64,000 nt of DNA from Gari tellinella (Eukaryota; Mollusca; Bivalvia; Cardiida; Psammobiidae): contig OV277857.1 of the NCBI GenBank assembly GCA_922989275.2, positions 116,178,231 through 116,242,230 of the forward strand, in the 5' to 3' direction. Below are positions 56,046 through 64,000 of the stretch, piece after piece (position 1 is the first letter of the stretch; the number at the start of each line of letters is the position of its first letter). The position numbers were made by a program, and so were the translations under genes. Below the pieces are notes generated by a model. It was not told the DNA's origin, did no database searches, and saw only the letters and a program-made list of their open reading frames with translations.

Positions 56046-56711
56046 TATTGTGAATCCTTGGTGCGTTCTCCTATTCCAAGATTAGCCTAACCATGGTAGT
56101 GTTGAGCTTCATGATGACAACTTTGTCTCTAGTATCCATTCTGCCTCACATCCTCACGGGTAATTCTGGGCAGTGCGAGTATGTGACTGTTAGTAGAGTT
56201 AAGAACAGTTCAAAGATGAGGCTTAGCGGACGAAACAAAGTTAACAATGCTAAACACTTAACAGGAAAAAAAGAGTAAAAACAGGATTAAAAGCACATTG
56301 CTGGACTTAAGTTCAGAATAATTCATGGGGCTCACTAAGGACTTAAAGTTTTCAAGTTCTCATTCAGCCCGACATCTACAGGAAGGTCATTCCCACTGTA
56401 CTACTGTAAGAGGATAAAAAAGTAGTTATAATAGATCTAGTCTGTTCCAGTATGAACCTGTCTGAAACTCACAGAATGACAGAGTCAAATTCAGTGATAC
56501 TTCTACATTTAGTTACTGATTGACATCAATTTTTGCATATGCATTTTTAATGAAGTGTTGATGGGCGTTTTTTATTTTTCATGTGAGCTGTCCCATGAAG
56601 GACAAAGTTATTGGTCTTGATTTGGACTTTTCTGACTGAATAAAGCTTGTGGCGAGTACTACTTCTACATTTCTTTAAACGCAAATAAAGTGTTTCCATC
56701 TGGAACCAAAT
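56046..56711. other. No recognisable feature
   Basis: Possibly more of the same LINE fossil near 56046-56110; otherwise nothing recognised. Confidence 0.4.
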
Positions 56712-56926
56712 CTCTTTAAGGTAAAGCACCCCTGATGAAATCAGGCTAATGACGGTCAATATGGGTAATCTATGAAGTGTCATCAACCATGACGTCAACC
56801 AACGGTTCACACTGAACCATGCTCAAACATGGTTCAGTATGGGCCGTCAGTTACGAGAATGGCAGATTGATCTGTAGAGTTTCGACATTGGCCTGATCCT
56901 ATTAGGGGTGCTCTACCTTAAAGATA
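56712..56926. mobile_element. Palindromic MITE, unnamed family
   Basis: Ends CTTTAAGGTAAAGCACCCCT and the inverse of CTTTAAGGTAGAGCACCCCT; then ATCAGGCTAATG / its inverse. The centre is GAACCATGCTCAAACATGGTTC-like (a small perfect hairpin). 215 bp, single copy in the window. Confidence 0.72.
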
Positions 56927-57960
56927 TTTTGATCAATTTGGATATCTCATTAGCAGTGTTCAATCTTAAATTTAGAGGAGTATCAAACAGTTTGTAAACG
57001 AAGCCTCGCGGAAACACTGGGTCAAATCATTGACAAAGTAGGTTAACACTCTAGATGTCACATTTTCTTCCTGATCTTCATGAAAATTGATCAGAATGTT
57101 CATCTTAATCAAATAATGTTTTTCCAGCCCTAAACTTGAATTAAGATGCCAGCTAGGAATAGCAAGAGATTGGGTATGTTGATTAATGTCTGCTATTTTA
57201 AGCCCACCTGTCATGATGTGCTTTCGTCATTTATCTTCGTCCGTTGTATTTTTTCTGTTCAATATCTTTACAAAATTTCTAACAAAGAATTTATATTATC
57301 TTATGTAAATTAATTGTCGTAATCGCTTCATTAACCCTTTCACTGCCAGGCACATTTACATTACTGTGCAGGTTGTTTGTTGGGAATATTTCCTGGAATT
57401 CAAATTAGATAGAACAGAAGTGTATATGTGCTTTGCTGGTCACAGAAAGTATACCTGTATTTTGTACAATACTATTATTTGTTATTATTCCTCCAGAGTA
57501 TAGCCCTGGGGTTAAATTTGCCCTGTACTGGGGGTTACAAGTTTAACGTAAGCTTTAACAGTGTGTTTAAATTGTTGACTATGATAAAGTGAGGGATATA
57601 GAACCATCATGGTCCTCTTGTATAAATTAAAATGTTGTAAATGATTATCTTGAAAAGCGTTGATACAATTTGGAGTTATTACCATTTGTTATTTTACACT
57701 CTTTCTGTTTAGAGCTTAACCTAAGATTTAAAAATATTCTTGTGTGAATCACAAAAATGTATAAAGTTGCCTAAATAGCCATTGTAAATTAATTGAAAAT
57801 ATTACTTTTCTGTTATAAATATCGCTTAACATTGTCAAAAGGACAACAATTCGTAGCAAAGACTGAATTTGTGCATGCATTTGCTTATAACAGTGATCAT
57901 TGTCTTTATGTGTAACTTTCCCCTCATTGTAGGGTTGCGATTTTTTAGAAAAGTCCCTTG
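56927..57960. other. Gene-free lead-in to the exon array
   Basis: No gene recognised. A CCCTCATTGTAGGGTTGCGA block at about 57922 resembles the CTCTCTTTGTAGGGTTGGGA block of the array units, so the array may once have extended further left. Confidence 0.4.
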
Positions 57961-58114
57961 CCAAGTTTTAAACACACTTTCCTTAGAATGTATGCCAGTA
58001 CCTCAGATTGTATGCCTGCAATTGATGTACTTTGTGTGTTATCTACCTCTCTTTGTAGGGTTGGGATTTTCACACTTGCACAAAGTTTATAATATTTATT
58101 GTCATTTGTTATAG

Positions 58115-58264
58115 TGGATAACCAGAACCACCCAGTAGCAAGTGAATCGTCAGCAACCATTAGCAAGGGAGCAGACCACGGTCCACTTGTGTAGGAACCT
58201 TCAAAACCATGTTTGACTGAAGATCCAAATGATTACCCTGGATCTTCAAAAACAGTAACAAAAG
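58115..58264 (+). pseudogene. Tandem exon block 1 (stop codon)
   Basis: 150 bp between TTATAG and GTAGGT. The phase 1-1 frame begins DNQNHPVASESSATISKG but has TAG where open copies have TCG (after the CPxV stretch). Confidence 0.6.
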
Positions 58265-58538
58265 GTAGGTTTCTTTATAATATATGTTGTAGGACACAAC
58301 ATTTGTGGTTGTATAAAACTTTGAGCATTGCTTACTGAGTAAAAACATTAAATATTGCATAACCAAGCGAGAAAAGTTATGTATCAAGTTTTAAATACAC
58401 TTTCCTTAGAATGTATGCCAATACCTCAGATTGTATGCCAGCAACTGTTGTACTGTGTGTGTTATCTACCTCTCTTTGTAGGGTTGGGATTTTCACACTT
58501 GCACAAAGTTTATAATATTTTATTGTCATTTGTTATAA

Positions 58539-58688
58539 TGGATAACCAGATACACCCATTAGCAAGTGAATCGTCAGCAGCCATTAGCAAGGGAGCAGAC
58601 CACTGTCCAGTTGTGTAGGAACCTTCAAAACCATGTTTGACTGAAGATCCAAATGATTACCCTGAATCTTCAAAAACAGTAACAAAAG
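58539..58688 (+). pseudogene. Tandem exon block 2 (acceptor lost, stop codon)
   Basis: The acceptor reads TTATAA in place of TTATAG, so splicing here should fail. The same TAG stop as in block 1 is present. The donor GTAGGT is intact. Confidence 0.6.
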
Positions 58689-58955
58689 GTAGGTTTCTTT
58701 ATAATATATGTTGTAGGATACAACATTTGTGACTGTATAAAACTGTGAGCATTGCTTACTTAGTAAAAACATTAAATATTTCATAACCAAGTGAGAAAAA
58801 TTATGTATCAAGTTTTGAATACACTTTCTTTAGCATGTGCTAACACCTCAGATTGTATGCCTGAAACTGATGTACTTTGTGTGTTATCTACCTCTCTTTG
58901 TAGGGTTGGGATTTTCACACTTGCACACAATTATATTTATTGTCGTTTATTATAG

Positions 58956-59105
58956 TGGATAACCAGAACCACCTTTTAGCAAGTGAATCGTCAGCAACCA
59001 TTAGCAAGGGAGCAGACCACTGTCCAGTTGTGTCGGAACCTTCAAAACCATTTTTAACTGAAGATCCAAATGATTACCCTAAATCTTCAAAAACAGTAAC
59101 AGAAG
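58956..59105 (+). CDS. Tandem exon block 3 (fully open)
   Basis: 150 bp, acceptor TATAG and donor GTAGGT intact. In the phase 1-1 frame it is open throughout: 49 whole codons beginning DNQNHLLASESSATISKGAD and ending YPKSSKTVTE. The peptide is rich in Ser, Thr, Pro and acidic residues, with two Cys in other copies (HCP, KPC) and one here. No domain recognised; low-complexity, probably disordered if translated. Whether it is part of a gene is unproven. Confidence 0.45.
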
Positions 59106-59378
59106 GTAGGTTTCTTTATAATATATGTTGTAGGATACAACATTTGTGGTTGTATAAAACGTTGAGCAGTGCTTACTGAGTAAAAACATTAAATATTGCA
59201 TAACCAAGCGAGAAAAGTTATGTAACAAGTTTTAAACACACTTTCCTTAGACTGTATGCCAATACCTCAGAATGTATGCCTGCAACTGCTGTACTGTGTG
59301 TGGTATCTACCTCTCTTTGTAGGGTTGGGATTTTCACACTTGCACAAAGTTTATGATATTTATTGTCATTTGTTATAG

Positions 59379-59528
59379 TGGATAACCAGAACCACCCATT
59401 AGCCAGTGAATCGTCAGCAACCATTAGCAAGGGAGCAGACCACTGACCTGTAGTGATGGAACCTTCAAAACCATGTTTGACTGAAGATCCAAATGATTAC
59501 CCTGAATCTTCGCCAACAGTAACAGAAG
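59379..59528 (+). pseudogene. Tandem exon block 4 (stop codon)
   Basis: Splice-like ends intact (donor GTAGTT, slightly weaker). CACTGACC gives a TGA where open copies read CACTGTCC. Confidence 0.6.
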
Positions 59529-59799
59529 GTAGTTTTCTTAATAATAATATATGTTGTAGGATACAACGTTTGTGGTTGTATAAAATTTTGAGCATTGCTT
59601 ACTGAGTAAAAACATTAAATATTTCATAACCAAGCGAGAAAAGTTATGTATCAAGTTTTGAATACACTTTTCTTAGAATGTGCCAATACCTCAGAGTGTG
59701 TGCCTGCAACTGATGTACTTTGTGTGTTATCTACCTCTCTTTGTAGGGTTGGGATTTTCACACTTGCACAAAGTTTATATTTATTTTCGTTTCTTATAG

Positions 59800-59949
59800 T
59801 GGATAACCAGAACCATCCATTAGCAAGTGAATCGTCAGCAACCATTAGCAAGGGAGCAGACCACTGACCATTTGTGTAGGAACCTTCAAAGCCATGTTTG
59901 ACTGAGGATCCAAATGATTACCCTTAATCTTCAGCAACAGTAACAAAAG
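59800..59949 (+). pseudogene. Tandem exon block 5 (three stops)
   Basis: Ends intact. In the shared frame there are TGA (CACTGACC), TAG (GTGTAGG) and TAA (CCCTTAATC). Confidence 0.6.
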
Positions 59950-60200
59950 GTAGGTTTCTTTATAATGTATGTTGTAGGATACAACATTTGTGGTTGTATA
60001 AAACTTTGAGCATTGCTTACTGAGTAAAAACATTAAATATTTCATAACCAAGCGAGAAAAGTTATGTATCAAGTTTTAAATACACTTTCCTTAGAATGTA
60101 TGCCGGTACCTCAGAATGTATGCCTACAACTGATGTACTTTGTGTGTTATCTACCTCTCTTTGTAGGGTTGGGCTTTTCGCACTTGCACAAAGTTTATAA

Positions 60201-60394
60201 CAGAGCACCAGATAAGGGTAGTTTTTCAAAAACTAAAACTCTTTATTTCTGAATTAAACCCTATGGTGTCACTACTCAGTAGAATCGTCTCTTCGACACG
60301 ATTCTAATGAATAGTAACACCATAGGATTTGGTGCTGAAATGAGTGAGAAAATGTTTGATTTGTTGAAATAACTCCCTCTTATCTGGAGCCCTG
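60201..60394. mobile_element. MITE family D (copy 2), inside array
   Basis: CAGAGCACCAGATAAGG... to ...CTTATCTGGAGCCCTG, inserted in the AAAGTTTATAATATT of the unit. Centre CGTCTCTTCGACACGATTC. TTATAA is found on the left; on the right the copy is slightly eroded. Confidence 0.85.
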
Positions 60395-60422
60395 TTTTAA
60401 TATTTATTGTCATTTGTTATAG

Positions 60423-60572
60423 TGGATAACCAGAACCACCCATTAGCAAGTGAATCGTCAGCAACCATTAGCAAGGGAGCAGACCACTGTCCATTTGTGT
60501 CGGAACCTTCAAAACCATGTTTGACTGAAGATCCAAATGATTACCATGAATCTTCACCAACAGTAACATAAG
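60423..60572 (+). pseudogene. Tandem exon block 6 (late stop)
   Basis: Open for almost its whole length (HCPFVSEPSKPC present), but ACATAAG gives a TAA one codon before the donor. Confidence 0.6.
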
Positions 60573-60826
60573 GTAGGTTTCTTGATAATAATATATGTTG
60601 TAGGACACCACGTTTGTGGCTGTATAAAACTGTGAGCATTGCTTACTGAGTAAAAACATTAAATATTTCATAACCAAGCGAGAAAAGTTATTTATCAAGT
60701 TTTAAACACACTTTCCTTAGAATGTATGCCGGTACCTCAGAATGTATGCCTGCAACTGATGTACTTTGTGTGTTATCTACCTCTCTTTGTAGGGTTGGGA
60801 TTTTCGCACTTGCACAAAGTTTATAA

Positions 60827-61014
60827 CAGAGCACCAGATAAGGGTCGTTTTTCAAGAACTAAAAATCTTTATTTCTGAATTAAACCTTATGGTTTCACTA
60901 CTCATTAGAATGAAGAGACAATTCTAATGAGTAGTAACACCATAGGATTTGGTGCTGAAATGAGTGAGAAAATGTTTGATTTGTTGAAATAACTCCCTCT
61001 TATCTGGAGCCCTG
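60827..61014. mobile_element. MITE family D (copy 3), inside array
   Basis: The same insertion point as copy 2 and nearly the same sequence, with a shorter centre (GAATGAAGAGACAATTC). TTATAA flanks both sides, giving an apparent target duplication of up to 6 bp. Confidence 0.87.
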
Positions 61015-61042
61015 TTATAATATGTATTGTCATTTGTTATAG

Positions 61043-61199
61043 TGGATAACCAGAACCACCCATTAGCAAGTGAATCGTCAGCAACCATTAGCAATGGAGC
61101 AGACCACAGTTTACTGTCCATTTGTGTCGGAACCTTCAAAACCATGTTTGACTGAAGATCCAAATGATTACCCTGAATCTTCAAAAACAGTAACAAAAG
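61043..61199 (+). pseudogene. Tandem exon block 7 (frameshift)
   Basis: 157 bp rather than 150. Seven extra bases after GACCACA shift the frame. The splice-like ends are intact. Confidence 0.6.
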
Positions 61200-61472
61200 G
61201 TAGGTTTCTTTATAATATATGTTGTAGGACACCACGTTTGTGGCTGTCTAAAACTGTGAGCATTGCTTACTGAGTAAAAACATTAAATATTTCATAACCA
61301 AGCGAGAAAAGTTATGTATCAAGTTTTAAACACACTTTCCTTAGAATGTATGCCGGTACCTCAGATTGTATGCCTGCAACTGATGGACTTTGTGTGTTAT
61401 ATACCTCTCTTTGTAGGAGTGGGAATTTCACACTTGCACCAAGTTTATAATATTTATTGTCATTTGTTATAG

Positions 61473-61622
61473 TGGATAACCAGAACCACCCATTAGCAAG
61501 TGAATCGTCAGCAACCATTAGCAAGGGAGCAGACCACTGTCCATTTTTGTCGGAACCTTCAAAACCATGTTTGACTGAAGATCCAAATGATTATTCTGAA
61601 TCTTCAGCAACAGTAACAAAAG
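61473..61622 (+). CDS. Tandem exon block 8 (fully open)
   Basis: 150 bp, acceptor TTATAG and donor GTAGGT. Open in the phase 1-1 frame: DNQNHPLASESSATISKGAD, then HCPFLSEPSKPCLTEDP and YSESSATVTK. It contains both Cys residues. Last unit of the array. Same caveats as block 3. Confidence 0.45.
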
Positions 61623-61629
61623 GTAGGTT

Positions 61630-62820
61630 TCTTAATAATATACAGTCTAGACTGTTTTAAGAGACCTTGCCAAGCACCTAGTAGATTATACTGAATTTGA
61701 CCCGTATTCCCTATGGCTATTCGTGACCAGGCACCACTTAAACTACAGTGATGCTCACTTATTACGAAATTCAGGGGACCTTGCAAATAATTTTTTCTTA
61801 TCCAAACTTCGTCTTATCCAAACAACGAAATATCTTTGTGAATAGCTTGCATATAACGAAATTTTTACTCATCATACTTTTAGTACAATATTGCTTAGAA
61901 AGAAAGAAAGATAGAAAGGCATAGAAATTGAATCTTAAATATTTGTTTTAATTGTACCAAATAGAATAAATGTTAACAAAATAAGAGTGGCTTCATGACA
62001 TAAGAAATGCCATTTTTATCTTCAAAATTTAACCTGTTCCCTGTTTTGTATTAATAGAAAACTCAACCTTTTATAAATATTGAATGAGTAAACTTTATTA
62101 ATATAAAAAGTTTAATATAAAAAGTTTTTTTATATAAATCTACTCTGTTGATATAGCATCCGTGCTATTGCAGAATATGTATGTCAAACAGCAAGAATTC
62201 CGATCAGACACCCTGTTATCAAGCATCTGGTCTAGATCCAAACAATTAATATGCCCAGTAAACTAATTATTTCCAGTTGTTTGAATATCATATCAATAGC
62301 ATATATACATTACATGTTGGTTGGGTAATGTTTTGTTATCAGAGGTGATGAGCAGCTAAGCAATTAAGTACTGTAAGCCACTTGTCAAACTGTGATTATG
62401 ACCGACATTTTGTACTAACAGAACCATTTTACAAGTAAAATCCAGTATAGGGACCTAAATATTAGTTTGTCTTATCGAATATTTCGTTATATCCATTTCA
62501 TCTTAAGCAAGTCGGAGGCCATTAAAAAAAGGAAGCAGTCAGGGAATTATTTTTATTTTGTATTAAGCAGTTTTCATCTTATTCAAGTTCGTTATAAGTG
62601 AGCTTCACTATATACGGAATTTGACCCATTTTGCCTGTGCCCATGCGTGACCAGGCACCATATAGACTATACTGAACTTGACCCATATTCCCTGCGGCTA
62701 TACGTGACCAGACACCGAGGTGACTTTACTGATTTTGACCTTTATACCATGTGGGCATGCATGACCAGACATCAAGTAGACCATTTTGAATTTGACCCAT
62801 ATTCCCTGTAGCCATTACCA
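61630..62820. repeat. ~58-bp tandem repeat split by a transposon
   Basis: Units with CTGAATTTGACCCATATTCC and CGTGACCAGGCACCA. One copy is left of the inserted element (about 61660-61745); four lie to the right, marked by GAATTTGACC-type motifs at about 62614, 62672, 62730 and 62787 (spacing 57-58). Confidence 0.82.
61746..62610. mobile_element. Nonautonomous TA-flanked transposon
   Basis: Left end CAGTGATGCTCACTTATTAC; right end is the inverse of TAGTGAAGCTCACTTATAAC; TA outside both. Subterminal CTTATCCAAAC and CTTATTCAAG repeats. 865 bp, no transposase ORF. Pogo/Tigger-like by its ends. An eroded palindromic core lies inside at about 62186-62250. Confidence 0.8.
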
Positions 62821-63099
62821 TGTCATGAGTATACTTAGGTTTGGACACCGTTAAGAATGAAACGGTACGATACGATACTGATACCAATGAAATGATACCG
62901 GTATTTTAATGATTTTTTTCGATACAATGTGATATGATACAAATTTACAATGAGAGCACCGCAAACGGGTGCTGGACGCTCGACTTTCACATACTTGAGA
63001 TGGATACATATTCCAAACTTAAAGAATGTGTATGGGTATTTGACGCTTTCTTAATCATAGATGTCTGTAAACAACAACAACTAATAAATACTTGGACAT

Positions 63100-63940
63100 A
63101 CATACACAGATTTTGAAACCTAAATGTGGACCCTAAGGTCAAGGTCAAAAGGGTCCAATTTTTTCTGTGCATGGAAAGGTATTGTCCATAAACACACACA
63201 TACAAACTATGAAAGCAATACCTCAAAGAACATAGAAGTTATAGAAACTTTTCAAAACCTAAACACAGATTTCGAAACCTAATCGCTGGCCCTAAGTTCA
63301 AGGTCAAGATCACAAGGGTCCAATTTTTTATGTGCATGGAAAGGTCTTGTCCGTAAACACACACATACCAACTATGAAAGCAATATACCAAAGGACATAG
63401 AAGCTACAGGCACTTTTCAAAACCTAAACACAGATTTCGAAACCTAAATGCGGGCCCTAAGTTCAAGGTCAAGGTCACAGGGGTCCAAATTTTTCTATGC
63501 ATGGGAAGGTCCATAAACACACACATACCAACTATGAAAGCAATACCTCAAAGGACATAGAAGTTACAGTTATTTTCCGAAACCTAAACGTAGATTTCGA
63601 AACCTAAACGCTGGCCCTAAGTTCAAGGTCAAGGTCACAGGGGTCCAAATTTTTTCTGTGCATGGTATGGTCTTTTACATATACATACATATACCAAATA
63701 TGAAAACAATACCTCAAAGGACATAGATTTTACAGGTGTTTTCCTCGAAACCTAAACATAGATTTCGAAACCTAAACGTGGGCCCTAAGTTCAAGGTCAA
63801 GATCACAGGGGTCCAATTTTTTCTGTGCATGGAAATGTCTTGTCCATATACACACACATACCCACTATAAAAACAATACCTCAAATGACATAGAAGTTAT
63901 AGGCACTTTTCGAAACCTAAACACAGTCTTACAAAAACCG
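63100..63940. repeat. ~160-bp tandem array carrying TCAAGGTCA
   Basis: Five units marked by CCCTAAG(G/T)TCAAGG at 63131, 63290, 63455, 63615 and 63783 (spacing 159-168). Each has TCAAGGTCA, GGGTCCAA, TGTGCATGGA, an ACACACATAC block and CAATACCTCAAAGGACATAG. It runs on to GACGCAGACGACAGGGTGAC at the window end, a sequence type I know from molluscan interspersed repeats. Confidence 0.9.
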
Positions 63941-64000
63941 TAACCCAAGAACTTAACCAACGCAGACGCTGACGCAGACGACAGGGTGACGACAATAGCT

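Larger units (their letters stand above)
57961..61640 (+). repeat. ~422-bp tandem array with exon-like blocks
   Basis: Eight units. Each has a conserved block with AGTTTTAAACACACTTTCCT TAG, a CTACCTCTCTTTGTAGGG block, a TTTGTTATAG acceptor, a 150-bp exon-like block, and GTAGGTTTCTT. Exon-block starts are 58115, 58539, 58956, 59379, 59800, 60423, 61043 and 61473, so spacing is 417-430 except for two gaps of about 620 caused by a family D MITE. The array ends abruptly after the last GTAGGTTTCTT. Confidence 0.93.

Noticed and set aside
57987..61420. A second exon per array unit after TTTCCTTAG and before GTAGGG
   Set aside because: Acceptor and donor look plausible, but a 2-bp length difference between units (66 versus 68 bp) changes the frame, so a coding role is not supported.

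Overview
This is a eukaryotic window, visibly AT-rich and almost free of host coding sequence. The content points to a marine or freshwater mollusc, most likely a bivalve (a Dreissena-like genome is a guess from general resemblance, not shown). The signs are very dense short palindromic MITEs, tRNA-derived SINEs, CR1/L2-like LINE fragments, a mariner fossil, satellite arrays, and runs of the TCAAGGTCA-type repeat that are common in molluscan intergenic DNA. No bacterial operon, CRISPR array or virus was seen.

Layout. 0-11 kb: dispersed MITEs and a dead mariner (2397-3671). 11.3-15.6 kb: a 1.57-kb DNA transposon carrying a SINE, lying directly against a 5'-truncated LINE with a 656-codon reverse transcriptase ORF. 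17.2-18.15 kb: a 162-bp tandem array that switches orientation. 18-41 kb: a dense field of palindromic MITEs, a TA-flanked element with a promoter-like interior, a TTAA-flanked element and a 127-bp tandem array. 41.5-44.3 kb: a nonautonomous pogo-like element next to a second, broken LINE copy. 45.2-47.9 kb: a 31-bp minisatellite with higher-order structure, capped by a truncated SINE. 48-49 kb: two 5S rRNA-derived segments in inverted orientation around a large palindrome. 49.2-50.2 kb: a segmental duplication with a perfect 195-bp GT tract. 50.2-50.3 kb: a candidate housekeeping-type promoter with a 45-bp first exon. 50.6-54.5 kb: nested large inverted repeats. 55.6-56 kb: another reverse transcriptase fossil. 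58.0-61.6 kb: eight tandem copies of a ~422-bp unit, each with a 150-bp exon-like block. 61.6-64 kb: two more tandem arrays, one split by a transposon.

Host gene content is weak. The only support is the candidate first exon at 50272-50316 and the exon-like blocks at 58-61.6 kb, all on the + strand. They could belong to one gene, but their reading phases do not join directly, so at least one more exon would be needed. Only two of the eight blocks are fully open; the rest carry stops, a frameshift or a lost splice acceptor.

The main pattern is a 65-bp near-perfect palindrome (arms of 32 bp, 1-nt centre, built around GACGCCG...CGGCGTC). It sits in the middle of MITEs whose ends differ: TTAA-type ends (called here families A, G, H) and TA-type ends (families E, F). 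Between families the arms differ by paired, compensating changes, and some family A copies have lost the palindrome or half of it. MITE family letters A-H are labels used only in this annotation.
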